48,993 nt of DNA from JAUZPB01 sp037140715 (GTDB lineage: Bacteria > Bacteroidota > Ignavibacteria > Ignavibacteriales > SURF-24). How positions within the stretch are numbered: position 1 is the stretch's first letter; each line of letters opens with the position of its first letter. Of the stretch, positions 1 through 9,345 are shown one piece after another. Under the pieces are notes generated by a model, which was given only the letters and a program-made list of their open reading frames with translations, searched no databases and had not been told where the DNA came from. The position numbers were made by a program, and so were the translations under genes. Where the stretch lies: NCBI GenBank assembly GCA_037140715.1, contig JBAXDX010000010.1:1-48993 (forward strand), in the 5' to 3' direction.

Positions 1-143
1 TTTTATACGTATAGATTTAACTTTTGTACGTATAGATTTAACTTTTATACGTACAGATTTAACTTTTGTACGTATAGATTTAACTTTTATACGTATAGAT
101 TTAACTTTTGTACGTATAGATTTAACTTTTATACGTACAAAAG
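1..143. repeat. 21-bp tandem array, about 6.7 copies, cut by the window edge
   Basis: Direct reading gives consecutive 21-bp units from base 1, with core TACGTATAGATTTAAC preceded by TTTTA or TTTTG. The fifth base alternates A, G, A, G, A, G, A, so the real period may be a 42-bp dimer. Units 3 and 7 carry TACGTAC instead of TACGTAT. The array probably continues to the left of the window. Bases 144-353 hold no gene or clear signal that I can see. Function unknown. Similar short-period arrays lie at 30855-32131 and 48901-48993. Confidence 0.9.
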
Positions 144-353
144 TAATATCTCAAGGAACAAAAGTGCCAAAACAAGCTAAAATAGCATTATTACTTCTTA
201 GTATAGATAAACTGCCTGATTCAGGCGTTTCCCGGGCATTGCGTTAGGTAAGTTATTAAATATCGCATGAGGGCAGAAGACATGATATAATATTTTATTC
301 AGAGCGGCAGGCGATTTTACAGCAAAACGCAACGCTATATAGTTCTTAATATA

Positions 354-821
354 TTATTTCCATGTTACAATCGCCGCCTGGATTTCCTCGGTATCAAGAG
401 AAAGAATCTGAATACGGCTTAGATACCCATACTCAAGATTTGACTCGTCATAGCTATACTTCTGAAGGAATTGGTTATACAGATCGTCAACAATTTTCTT
501 GTCCCCTTCGATCTTTACATTGCCTGTAAACTTAATCTGCATAAATTTATAAAAGTACCCGGATTTATCCGGATCATCTTCTTCGATATTTTCGGTCGAG
601 ATAACCGTAAAAATAATTTTCAGGTCAAAATTTAATTTTTGAAAAGTCTCGTCTATATCTTCAAGAAAGATATAAATATTCTTATTTGCGTAAAGAAACG
701 GATAAACATTCTGTACAAGATTTTCTTCAACATCTATAAAACCAAGAACTCCCGCCTTGCTTAAGCTTAATTCTTTTTCTATAAATTCGATATCCATAAC
801 TGGAACTGTATGACTTTTCAT
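354..821 (-). CDS. Pyridoxamine 5'-phosphate oxidase-like split-barrel protein (putative)
   Basis: This encodes a 155-residue soluble protein with no signal peptide or membrane segment. The alternating beta-strand pattern, the N-terminal phrase FIEKELSLSKAGVLGFID and the following strand-rich half resemble small FMN-binding split-barrel proteins of the pyridoxamine-phosphate-oxidase superfamily, which bind flavin or act on small reduced substrates. I see no diagnostic catalytic residue, so the substrate is unknown and the family call is tentative. The ATG at 821 is preceded by AAAGGA at a normal distance, which supports this start. The gene follows the RDD membrane protein gene with a gap of 25 bases and is probably co-transcribed with it. 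No terminator is evident downstream. Confidence 0.55.
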   Translation of the reverse strand: MKSHTVPVMDIEFIEKELSLSKAGVLGFIDVEENLVQNVYPFLYANKNIYIFLEDIDETFQKLNFDLKIIFTVISTENIEEDDPDKSGYFYKFMQIKFTGNVKIEGDKKIVDDLYNQFLQKYSYDESNLEYGYLSRIQILSLDTEEIQAAIVTWK

Positions 822-846
822 TATAATCCTTTAAGATATATTCTAT

Positions 847-1326
847 TTAATTTTGTCTGATTACTATGGTTTCCGCAATCACATCTCCAATCCTTTTTTT
901 ATTACTGACAACAAAACATATAAGGTCAGGAATAAAAAATAAAAAAGGGACAAGATAAGTACAACGTAATGCGTTTCTGATAAAAGAACTGTAAAAATCG
1001 AGTCTCGCGCCGTCAGCTTTAACTGCTCTGATACTAAATAACCACTTGCCCGGCGTCTGTCCTCCCCAAATCCACTCAACTATAATAAAATAAAATTCAA
1101 AAAATAAAATTATTATTACAAATGTAATTGCAATTTTAATAAATGAAAAAACTATGACTGAAGCATACCAGATTAAAAAACGGTCCGGACTGAAAAGAAG
1201 AAATACTGACAGAATCAAATGGTCAATGAAAAATGCCATTGCCCGTCTTATAAAACCCGCCATTATAAATCCATCATGGATATTTTGGCCGGCTGCTAAT
1301 GTATTTATACCGGAGTTGTCAGTCAT
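847..1326 (-). CDS. RDD family membrane protein
   Basis: This 159-residue integral membrane protein has the RDD pattern. An N-terminal stretch FIRRAMAFFIDHLIL carries the Arg and the Asp after the first helix start. Hydrophobic segments follow at roughly residues 25-45 and 60-85. The central GQTPGKWLFSIRAVKADG motif is typical of the family, and a last hydrophobic hairpin ends in KRIGDVIAETIVI. RDD proteins are poorly characterised; some have been linked to ion or osmolyte transport. I chose the ATG at 1326 over a TTG three codons upstream because it is the standard codon and nothing useful is lost. It lies 156 bases downstream of the large histidine kinase and just upstream of the split-barrel gene. 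Specific function unknown. Confidence 0.8.
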   Translation of the reverse strand: MTDNSGINTLAAGQNIHDGFIMAGFIRRAMAFFIDHLILSVFLLFSPDRFLIWYASVIVFSFIKIAITFVIIILFFEFYFIIVEWIWGGQTPGKWLFSIRAVKADGARLDFYSSFIRNALRCTYLVPFLFFIPDLICFVVSNKKRIGDVIAETIVIRQN

Positions 1327-1482
1327 TGAATACAAATATATAAATTAATATAATATGTGGCAACCATCTTATAAATTTTACATAAATACGTCATATAATA
1401 TTCCAGCCCGATGAGGTCATAAGTTCTTCCCGATTCATTGGGATAGAAAGCTTCATTTATAACAGTCAGTAATGTATGTTAG

Positions 1483-4400
1483 TCATGTTTTTTCTTCATC
1501 CGCAGGAAATTCAAGTATTATCTTTGTTCCTGAAACGGAGGTTTCATAAACATAAATGCGTCCTTTAATACTTTCCATAAACTTTCTGGCAAGCTTAAGA
1601 CCGATTCCCATACCTTTTGCCTTTGTTGTAAAATCAGGATCGAAAATTTTATTTATATACTTCTCCGGGATGCCTGTACCATTATCGGAAATTTCAACAT
1701 TAATTTTACCGCCTTCAGCAAATATCTGTATGCTGACTTCTGAAGCTTCAGCCTGAATGGCATTTCGTAAAAGGTTAATGATTGCGCGTTTAAGCTGATC
1801 CTTATCAGCATTTACAAAAACAGGACTGTGTTCCCTGTCAATTTTAATAATTATATTATCTTCAATAAAAAGATTACGCGCATCATGAATAACATCGGCA
1901 ATATCTATTTTTTCCACTTTCAGACTGGGCATACGTGCAAATGCAGAAAATTCAGAAGCAATATTATTGAGAGTTTCAATCTGTGAAATTATTGTCTTTG
2001 TTACTTTCCCGAAAATTTCATCAAGCTTAGGCGATTTATCCTTATAAGCAATTATAAGCTGCTGAACTGCAAGTTTCATCGGCGTAAGCGGATTTTTTAT
2101 CTCGTGAGCTACCTGACGAGCCATCTCTTTCCAGGCAATTTCACGTTCTAATTCCGCAAGTTCAGACTGACCGCGCTTTAATTCTTTTATCATTGAATTA
2201 AACCCGGAGACAAGCTCTCTTATCTCCCCTTTCTGATTATTATTAACTTCAAAACTCAGGTCTCCGCCCGCAACCGATGCCGTTGCTTTTATCAGACTCC
2301 TGATAGGTGAAGATATCCGGTTAGCAAGTACCGTACTTAAAATAATTACAAGTATTGCGGCAAAGAAATAACTGCCAAAAAGAAAAATATCAACTTCTTC
2401 TCCTGTAACAGGTGGCGGAATTTTATTAAACAGATTACTTACCGTCAGAATATATTCTTTGTTATTAACAACTACCCTTCCATAGAATGAACTAAACAAA
2501 TAATTCTCAACGCTCTCATTAACTATAAATTCCTTATAACCCTGATACCTCAGCTTATTATAAACCAGAGGATTAATAACCCGTGAAATAATACCCGCCC
2601 TGTAAAATTCATCCTTTGAACTAAAATACAACTTCTTTTCAGCAAATAATGAGAACTCAATATTCAGGTCGCGTGCTGCATCACCACATAAAAGCTTTAA
2701 ATCCCGTGTTGGATTATCGGCAAAATGTTCCTTCAGATAATTCTCTGTATCATAAAGATTCTGCTTCAGTTTATATATAATAATATCATTATTTTTTTCC
2801 TCTGTAAGACTCCTGTTATAAAAAGCGAGAAAAAACATCGGCAGGACAGATGTAAATAAGAATGCAAATAAAAGCTGTGAACGGAAAGTATATTTTATTC
2901 CCTTCGACTCCTTTATCTGCAAAGTAAAAACAATAATCAAAAATGAAATAATAAAGATGCTGTGAATAAAGAAAACTTTAAAGAAATTATAAAGACTCCA
3001 TGAAAGATTTTTTTCTTTAAGTGCTGCAGCTATTATCCGGTCTGTTTTGTTTTCGCTGTGTTTAAATATATAAGTAATATAATTCTCATTACTTATTTTA
3101 AGATCAATCCAGCCGTCGTTATTTTCAGAAAGCTTTGCATTAAGAATACGTTTAATATGCCGGTCTGACGGAGTCAGATCACCAAATACACAGGAGAGCA
3201 GTCCGCTGTTAAAAACAAATACATTAAGCTTTTCAAAGCTGACTGCAGAATTAAAAGAATTTACCTTTGACTCAAGAAAAGCAGGGAAATTACTTACGCG
3301 AAATTTCCCGGCATCATATAAAATTGAAGCAACAACATAACCTAAAAGCAATTTATCTTCTTTGACAGGAATAATTCCTGTAATTATTTTCCCTTTAAGT
3401 GCAGAGGGCTGATAGTTATCAAATATCTCTATATTTTCTCCATTATATTTAAGCGTAGCGGGACTAATCCTGTACTTTGGATTTATGTTAATGCCAAAAC
3501 TTCCGAGGAATGCCTTCTGCTTATCAAGGAAAGTAACAGCAGAACTTATCTCCTCACGCTGCAAAGAACTCTGGCTCCATATTGCAAACGCGGCAGTTTC
3601 GTAATTTGTCCGCTGGTCCTTCAGCGCTTTAAATGTCTCCGGATTCTGTGATACATTGGACAAAGCATCACGTATCAAAAATTCAAACCATGTATCATTA
3701 GCTCTCGTAAGTTCAAGCGCGGTTGTTTTAAGAGATTCCTTTTCAAGCCGGGTATTATAATAGTTTAGAAGGCTTATAGTTATTATGGAAGACACTAAAG
3801 CAAAATAAACAAAGTTAAATAAAGTTTTCTTTTCTTCGCGTAATATCTTATAGGAAAGTAAAAAGACAAAAGTGATAAACAGAATTCTTATCAGTGGCGT
3901 ACCCTGCGGTTCCGACTGAATTAAGTCATAGAAAACTCCTGAAGTCTGTGCAAAAACAAAAAGCCATAAAAAGTATTTAATAAAAATATTTCTCTTATTC
4001 TTAACAGCTTTCAATATAAGTAAAATAATAACTACGGAAACAAGAACAGACGAAAGTCCAAGCAGAAGAAAATTCAGCTGCATTAAAGCAGCAGGGATAT
4101 TCGGAAGTAAGCCGGGTTCCTTAAAATACCGTAGTGATGAATCAAAGATGATACTCCTTAACGAAGCTCCAAGACCTCTTAAGATAACCAGCAGGACAGC
4201 AGTCCCTGCAACGGATTTTAAGATGAAGCCGATAATATTATCTCCGCCGTTTTTATCAGGGAATCTGTAAGCTTTATTAAAAATATTTATACATACGACA
4301 AGAAATAAGGAAATTGTAATAAAAAATTCAAGCGGGGATTTTACAATTCCAAATCCAAATGAAGAAGCAAAGCAGGAGGGATCAGTAATCTGCCCCTCAA

Positions 4401-5325
4401 AGAATTTCGAAGGCAGACTGAGAATAAATAAAACAAAACGAAACAGAGCCAGATAAACAGTAAATGCAAGAATTTTAAGTGTGGCAAATCGTATTTTCTT
4501 ATACTTCGGATAAAAAACAAAACCAAGTATAATTAAGGCAGTAACGGCAATAATGCTCTGAATATTTATGAATAGATCCTCAAAGGAAGTTAAGCTGTTT
4601 TCCCTTGAAGGCTTTGTAAATGTAACAACCGCGATTCTGTTTCCATTATTGCTTGTTATAGCAAAAGAGTATTTACGTCCGTCCTTTGATTCAAGGGCAA
4701 GCGAAGAATAATCAGTCTCAAAATAAGTCTGATATTTCTGTGAAAGTTCTCCGCTCAGGCTTATACTTTTATAATATTCATTCTGAATCTTATATTTCTT
4801 TTCAACCGGGATGCTGAAAGTATAATAAAAAATCCGGTTATTAAACTTTACCGTGTCGGTAATACTAAGATAAGTAATCAGTCCTGTCTGCCTGAAATAA
4901 AATTCTCCCGGAGCATTTTCAAGAGGGAAAACAGCTTCGCCCGGAACCGCTTCATAAGGTGTCCATGCGACAAGTTCCTCGCGGTCATTGAATATTTCAA
5001 TAGAATATGATTTATATTTAGAGCTGTTAACAATATCTATAAGAGAGCCTGCGGGCAGTTTTGCAGTTCTTAAGAGAGGCGTAATTTCGGTGCTGAAAGC
5101 TTCTTTGTCCTTCAGGAATCCTTTAGTCTTTTCATCTATTAAAAATTTAACGGAAGTTTCAATTTCCCTGCATTCCGTCTTTAATTCCTTTTCCCAATTA
5201 CTACTTTTCTTTTCAACAAGGATTGGAGATAAAATCCCCAACCCGGTAATCATAAATAAAAGCAATAAAAAAAGAGTAAAATACTTTCTGTTACCTTCAG
5301 CATTATATGTTATTTTGGAGAGCAT
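1483..5325 (-). CDS. Very large NtrY-like sensor histidine kinase
   Basis: This 1280-residue kinase is far longer than a typical NtrY (about 700-750). One N-terminal membrane helix (about residues 15-34) and an extracytoplasmic region of about 220 residues are followed by a block of many hydrophobic helices. A second sensory region, more helices near 845-900, a third extracytoplasmic region and a last helix near 1005 come next. A HAMP domain (LANRISSPIRSLIKATA) leads to a HisKA domain with HEIKNPLTPMKLA (phospho-acceptor His about 1074). The ATPase domain has an N box (INLLRNAIQA), G1 (DNGTGIP) and G2 (GMGIGL). ATP binding and autophosphorylation therefore look intact. The DUF4783 stop overlaps this start in TGATG, so they are translationally coupled. 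No NtrX-type response regulator is adjacent; the signal and partner are unknown. Confidence 0.9.
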   Translation of the reverse strand: MLSKITYNAEGNRKYFTLFLLLLFMITGLGILSPILVEKKSSNWEKELKTECREIETSVKFLIDEKTKGFLKDKEAFSTEITPLLRTAKLPAGSLIDIVNSSKYKSYSIEIFNDREELVAWTPYEAVPGEAVFPLENAPGEFYFRQTGLITYLSITDTVKFNNRIFYYTFSIPVEKKYKIQNEYYKSISLSGELSQKYQTYFETDYSSLALESKDGRKYSFAITSNNGNRIAVVTFTKPSRENSLTSFEDLFINIQSIIAVTALIILGFVFYPKYKKIRFATLKILAFTVYLALFRFVLFILSLPSKFFEGQITDPSCFASSFGFGIVKSPLEFFITISLFLVVCINIFNKAYRFPDKNGGDNIIGFILKSVAGTAVLLVILRGLGASLRSIIFDSSLRYFKEPGLLPNIPAALMQLNFLLLGLSSVLVSVVIILLILKAVKNKRNIFIKYFLWLFVFAQTSGVFYDLIQSEPQGTPLIRILFITFVFLLSYKILREEKKTLFNFVYFALVSSIITISLLNYYNTRLEKESLKTTALELTRANDTWFEFLIRDALSNVSQNPETFKALKDQRTNYETAAFAIWSQSSLQREEISSAVTFLDKQKAFLGSFGININPKYRISPATLKYNGENIEIFDNYQPSALKGKIITGIIPVKEDKLLLGYVVASILYDAGKFRVSNFPAFLESKVNSFNSAVSFEKLNVFVFNSGLLSCVFGDLTPSDRHIKRILNAKLSENNDGWIDLKISNENYITYIFKHSENKTDRIIAAALKEKNLSWSLYNFFKVFFIHSIFIISFLIIVFTLQIKESKGIKYTFRSQLLFAFLFTSVLPMFFLAFYNRSLTEEKNNDIIIYKLKQNLYDTENYLKEHFADNPTRDLKLLCGDAARDLNIEFSLFAEKKLYFSSKDEFYRAGIISRVINPLVYNKLRYQGYKEFIVNESVENYLFSSFYGRVVVNNKEYILTVSNLFNKIPPPVTGEEVDIFLFGSYFFAAILVIILSTVLANRISSPIRSLIKATASVAGGDLSFEVNNNQKGEIRELVSGFNSMIKELKRGQSELAELEREIAWKEMARQVAHEIKNPLTPMKLAVQQLIIAYKDKSPKLDEIFGKVTKTIISQIETLNNIASEFSAFARMPSLKVEKIDIADVIHDARNLFIEDNIIIKIDREHSPVFVNADKDQLKRAIINLLRNAIQAEASEVSIQIFAEGGKINVEISDNGTGIPEKYINKIFDPDFTTKAKGMGIGLKLARKFMESIKGRIYVYETSVSGTKIILEFPADEEKT

Positions 5326-5753
5326 CAGTTAATAGTAATCTGAGAGATTATCCAGTTATTCCCTGTCAGCTTCAGCGAAATATAAATCCGGGCTGTCCCT
5401 CTTATCCCCTTCGATTCATATTTATAATAGCCGGAAGCATAAGGCGTGTCCGTATTGTCGCTCATTGTAATAAATCTAAAATTAACAGGCTTAAAGATGC
5501 GGAAATAATCCTGAAGAATATAAAAAACCTGATTCGGGCTGTAATATCCCGGGTTTCCGTTTGTCAGACTAAGATATGTCTGCGCCCCGAAGAACCGCGA
5601 GAATTTCTCAATCTCGCGGAATGATATCCCTTCCTCTATCCTGTTGAAAATACGTCCGGGCGATTCTGTTACAGGCTGCTGCGCTTTTAGCGGTACAGAC
5701 TGCAAAAAGCAAATTATTACTAAAAATATAAAACGTATCTTCATGCTACTCAT
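5325..5753 (-). CDS. DUF4783 family exported protein
   Basis: This small 142-residue protein has an N-terminal signal peptide (hydrophobic stretch about residues 7-20, then a probable cleavage after LKA). The mature part has the features of DUF4783, an NTF2-like fold family found in Bacteroidota and Ignavibacteria: FFGAQTYLSL, then YYSPNQVFYILQDYF, and a strand-rich C-terminus with ARIYISLKL and WIISQITIN. No enzymatic residues are known for the family. Its stop codon overlaps the start of the large histidine kinase by one base, so a role in the same envelope process, perhaps as a sensory accessory, is possible but is only inference. A second ATG four codons downstream is also usable. Confidence 0.8.
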   Translation of the reverse strand: MSSMKIRFIFLVIICFLQSVPLKAQQPVTESPGRIFNRIEEGISFREIEKFSRFFGAQTYLSLTNGNPGYYSPNQVFYILQDYFRIFKPVNFRFITMSDNTDTPYASGYYKYESKGIRGTARIYISLKLTGNNWIISQITIN

Positions 5754-5772
5754 TTCTTTTTCATTAAGTTAA

Positions 5773-6627
5773 TTACTCTTTCGCCGTCAGTCCTCTTCCT
5801 GCTACCCGGTGCTGAAATTCATCGAAATTAATTGCTTTTCTTTCGGCAGTCATACGGGAGGACTTCAGTTGCATATTTCCTTCCACAGTTTGATAAGCCC
5901 AGTCAAATGTGATTCTTTCATTAGTAATATTACTTACTCTGATTTTCGCATAATGGTTATTCCAGGTCCAGATAATGTATGTATGCCCGATTACCGCTGT
6001 TGTATCTTTAGTAAGCGACCAGCCATTTACCGGGGCTTTCTGAATATCATAAATATCCCTGGTTAGTCCCAAATCCTGAATATCTGAATCATCCCAGACA
6101 TCAAGGTAAAACCTGCCCTGATAATTTTCAAAAAAGAAGTCCGTATTTTTATCCTGATACTGAAACACAGAATTAGTCGCGAAACTGTAGCCGGAATTGT
6201 CAGGGAATTTTCTGTAATCAAATACCGCCTGATTAAAACCCTCAGGTCTTGGAGTGCCACGCACGTCTTCATAACTTAAATCGCTCTCATTTCCATCATA
6301 ATCACAGGCGGCAACCGCATAGAAATAAGTATTCCCGTTTTTTGCATCATTATCGATAAAATAATTATTCTTTGAAAAACCAATCAGCGTGTACTTGCCA
6401 TTATAAGTATAGCTGTAATAAACATTATACCCCGACATATCCCGCTCCGTGTTAGAATTCCAATATACATCCACCCTGTTATCGCCATTTATAGTGCGCA
6501 CACCTGATGGAGACGAAGGAGGAGTACTGTCTGACTGCAGATTATTGTCATATATGTTGCAGCCTGTTATGGTAAAAACCGCCATAAATATAATTACCGA
6601 TCTAATTAATAATTTTGTTGTTGTCAT
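5773..6627 (-). CDS. Lipoprotein with a fibronectin type III domain
   Basis: This protein of about 284 residues begins with a lipoprotein signal peptide: a short basic N-terminus, a hydrophobic core, then a lipobox ending in ITGC, so it should be lipid-anchored in the envelope. A fibronectin type III domain follows (PSSPSGVRTINGDNRVDVYW, then ERDMSGYNVYY and NTYFYAVAACDYDGNES), typically a binding or spacer module. The C-terminal half is rich in aromatic residues and strands (DIYDIQKAPVNGW, HTYIIWTWNNHYAKI) and I do not recognise it. I chose the ATG at 6627 because translation from the TTG upstream would put 15 odd residues before the signal peptide. It is the first gene of the minus-strand run, 19 bases ahead of the DUF4783 gene. 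Confidence 0.8.
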   Translation of the reverse strand: MTTTKLLIRSVIIFMAVFTITGCNIYDNNLQSDSTPPSSPSGVRTINGDNRVDVYWNSNTERDMSGYNVYYSYTYNGKYTLIGFSKNNYFIDNDAKNGNTYFYAVAACDYDGNESDLSYEDVRGTPRPEGFNQAVFDYRKFPDNSGYSFATNSVFQYQDKNTDFFFENYQGRFYLDVWDDSDIQDLGLTRDIYDIQKAPVNGWSLTKDTTAVIGHTYIIWTWNNHYAKIRVSNITNERITFDWAYQTVEGNMQLKSSRMTAERKAINFDEFQHRVAGRGLTAKE

Positions 6628-6864
6628 CTTAAACCCCGCTATTTTTGTTAAAGTCATAATCATAATATCCAAGACTGATGCCAGAATATTATCAGGCTGT
6701 TTTAATCATTATTCTTAGTAATCATTTCTTTTGTGTCCACAAATTAATACATTTAGTGAAGGATTTATAAGCCACTTTCATATATTTCAAAAATATTTAG
6801 TCAAATGACTGAAATCGCTCTATATTGCAGTAACTATATTGATTTACAAAAAAGAACCATATAA

Positions 6865-8520
6865 ATGATTAATCATCTTAAGAATAAATTTCCAGTCAGC
6901 AATAAATTAGTTTTAAGTTTAATTATTCTGCTTGGCGGCGCGCTCAGAATATTTCATCTTGGAGCTGAAAGTCTTACCTTTGACGAAATTTATTCTATAA
7001 AGCTTACTAAAATGAGCTTTTCCATGATTATTGACGAAACCTCGCGCGACTTTCATCCGCCTCTGTATTATTTTCTGCTAAAACTCTGGGCAGGTCTTTT
7101 TGGTGCTGATGAATTTGCAGGCAGACTACTTTCTGCTATATTTGGGATAGCCGCGATTTTAATGATATTCTATATCGCCCGGCACTTATTTAATGAAAAA
7201 ACTGCACTGACAGCTTCATTCCTTTTAGCGGTCTCCCATCTTAATATTCAGTTTTCACAGGAAGCAAGAATGTATTCACAAATGGTGCTGCTTACTATTT
7301 GTGCAATGTATTATCTGCTTAAACTTCCTGAACGCCGCAGTTTATCAGATTTTCTTATTTTTACAATCCTGAATGTTCTGCTGTTATATACACACGTTTA
7401 CAGCTTCTTTATAATATCTGCCGAATCAGCTTATTTCTTTTCTCTCTATTTTTTCGATAAAGAGACATTTTCTAAATGCCTCAGGCGGTTTACTTATTCA
7501 ATAATATGTATGGCTCTGCTCTATCTCCCCTGGTTTGTGATTTTCCTTAGACAATTCCTTAGTGCCCAGCGTTTCCTTTGGATTCCGGAAACAGGGATAC
7601 TTGGCTTCCCCGAAATACTGGCTGAATATTCAGGCTCTATTCTGCTTGCCATAATATTTATTCCACTTTTCTTTTTAGCATTTTTTTCAATAAACCTGTC
7701 GCATAAGACAGATTATCAGAAGAATATCTTCTCAAAACTTGAAGGTCTCCGTATTAATATCGGATTTATAAATTCAAGAAAATTATTTTTTCTATTATTG
7801 TGGCTCATTTTACCGGTTTTACTCCCTTATATTATCTCTAAAATACTATCTCCGATTTTCCTGATGAAATATACAATTGCCGCAAGCACAGCTTTCCTGC
7901 TTTTCATTGCGGCAGGTATTGACAATATTAAATCCGCCGGTATAAAGGTTGCCGTTATTCTCTTAATCTGCATCTTGACGCTGATAAATCAGAAGAATGA
8001 ATACATGGCAAATAAAAAAGAGACATGGAAAGAAGCTGTAACATACCTCGACAAAGCCGTTAAGCCCGATGACCTGATTATGTTTAATTCCGGCAATTGC
8101 ATTGACCTGTATAACTATTACACGAAAAGAACCGATACACATAAGTATCCTCTTTACCTCAGGTGGAATCAGCTAAACCGTGATACACTTACATCTGTCA
8201 TTACACCTCTATTTAAAAAACATAACAGATTCTGGCTTGTTGTTTCCCATACTTTTGATTCGAATGAAGAAGTAAGGAAAGCTCTTTATAATTTAACGGA
8301 CTCATCATCCGGCGTGCAGTTTTATTCAAACTACAGGCGGTATTTCTTTCTCCAGTCGTATAATCCGCGCAGCTTTGATATATTCCTCCTTAAAACTTAT
8401 TATTCTCCGGATATTGCCATTTATTTTTACGAAAAACATAACCGGAGTAATATGAATGCAGAGTGGAAACCGGTTGCAGGAAATTCCCTTCAAAAAACTA
8501 AAGTTAAATCTGTGAAATGA
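6865..8520 (+). CDS. GT39/ArnT-like membrane glycosyltransferase
   Basis: This 551-residue polytopic membrane protein has the hallmarks of the dolichyl-phosphate-mannose mannosyltransferase/ArnT group (GT39, PMT_2). An N-terminal helix is followed by the acidic pair in LTFDEIYS (Asp40-Glu41), then DFHPPLYYFLLKLW (Asp62, His64) in the first large extracytoplasmic loop, and AGRLLSAIFGI. About ten or more hydrophobic helices follow, and then a soluble C-terminal region from about residue 380. Members transfer a sugar from a polyprenyl-phosphate carrier to lipid or protein on the outer face of the inner membrane. Acceptor and sugar cannot be told from sequence. It stands alone, divergent from the FN3-lipoprotein run and convergent with the DedA gene. 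Confidence 0.85.
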   Translation: MINHLKNKFPVSNKLVLSLIILLGGALRIFHLGAESLTFDEIYSIKLTKMSFSMIIDETSRDFHPPLYYFLLKLWAGLFGADEFAGRLLSAIFGIAAILMIFYIARHLFNEKTALTASFLLAVSHLNIQFSQEARMYSQMVLLTICAMYYLLKLPERRSLSDFLIFTILNVLLLYTHVYSFFIISAESAYFFSLYFFDKETFSKCLRRFTYSIICMALLYLPWFVIFLRQFLSAQRFLWIPETGILGFPEILAEYSGSILLAIIFIPLFFLAFFSINLSHKTDYQKNIFSKLEGLRINIGFINSRKLFFLLLWLILPVLLPYIISKILSPIFLMKYTIAASTAFLLFIAAGIDNIKSAGIKVAVILLICILTLINQKNEYMANKKETWKEAVTYLDKAVKPDDLIMFNSGNCIDLYNYYTKRTDTHKYPLYLRWNQLNRDTLTSVITPLFKKHNRFWLVVSHTFDSNEEVRKALYNLTDSSSGVQFYSNYRRYFFLQSYNPRSFDIFLLKTYYSPDIAIYFYEKHNRSNMNAEWKPVAGNSLQKTKVKSVK

Positions 8521-8561
8521 AGAAGTTTCAGAAGTACCGGAGAGATATTTCAGTCGGATTT

Positions 8562-8589
8562 ATTGTCCGGTTTATTTTTCCCGGACAAT
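8562..8589. terminator. Stem-loop between convergent genes
   Basis: ATTGTCCGG at 8562-8570 and CCGGACAAT at 8581-8589 are perfect 9-base arms around a 10-base T-rich loop. The hairpin lies between the convergent glycosyltransferase and DedA genes and overlaps the last codons and stop of the DedA gene. No strong T-run follows on either strand, so intrinsic termination is plausible but not proven. Confidence 0.45.
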
Positions 8590-9174
8590 TCCGAACAGCT
8601 TCTTCTTCAATAAATATACTGTTGCGATGAGGAATACCGCAATTATAGAAACAAGAAGCAAATTACGGTGTATGCTTTGTAAAAACACAGCCCATTTGTC
8701 GCCGAAGAAGTAGCCGATAGAAAAAAAGACTATTACCCATATAAACGCGCCGCTATATGCAAAAAGAACAAACTCCCACGTTTTAAGCTTTGATGCGCCG
8801 GCAACAACCGTAAAAATATGCCTTATGCCGGGGATAAAATAACCAATCAGCAAAGACCAGCGTCCTATTCTTTCAAACCAGTTATGAGCTTTTTCGAGTT
8901 TTTCGTCTGTAAGATTAATGTATCTGCCATATTTGTGCAGAATATAATTACCGAAAGTGCGTCCTATTATATAGCTGATTGTGATTCCGACAGTACTTCC
9001 CAGCAAAGACGAGGCAAATGCCGGGATAAAACTTAAACTGCCTTTATATACAAGATAACCTGTAAGAGTAAGTAAAGTTTCATCAGGCACCGGAAGTCCT
9101 ACTATTCCAAGTACAAGCAGGACAAATATCCCTGCATAACCGTACTGCCCTATCAATTGATTAAGATTTTCCAA
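8572..9174 (-). CDS. DedA family inner-membrane protein
   Basis: This 200-residue membrane protein has the DedA (SNARE-associated/VTT) layout: an N-terminal re-entrant region with GLPVPDETLL, then LGSTVGITISYIIGR with the conserved Gly and Arg, the amphipathic stretch HNWFERIG, the motif IGYFIPGIRHIFTVVAGAS, and two C-terminal helices. DedA proteins are implicated in flipping of undecaprenyl phosphate and phospholipids and in membrane homeostasis. The sequence does not decide which applies here. The start appears to be TTG at 9174: no ATG or GTG fits the conserved N-terminus, and GGGAGA lies immediately upstream. The 3' end overlaps a hairpin shared with the convergent glycosyltransferase gene. 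A perfect 62-bp palindrome lies 172 bases upstream. Confidence 0.88.
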   Translation of the reverse strand: MENLNQLIGQYGYAGIFVLLVLGIVGLPVPDETLLTLTGYLVYKGSLSFIPAFASSLLGSTVGITISYIIGRTFGNYILHKYGRYINLTDEKLEKAHNWFERIGRWSLLIGYFIPGIRHIFTVVAGASKLKTWEFVLFAYSGAFIWVIVFFSIGYFFGDKWAVFLQSIHRNLLLVSIIAVFLIATVYLLKKKLFGIVREK

Positions 9175-9345
9175 ATTCTCCCTGAAAAATTAGCTTTTTT
9201 ACATAAACAATTACCTTGCCAGCCTGTATTTTCACTTTCCCGGAACAGGGATTTTATCTTCCGTACCTGAATTTATAACTTTGAAAGGAGGAGATGATAG
9301 TTCTATTCAGATTAATCAGTCTCCGGCAGCCTGTAAATACACCCC

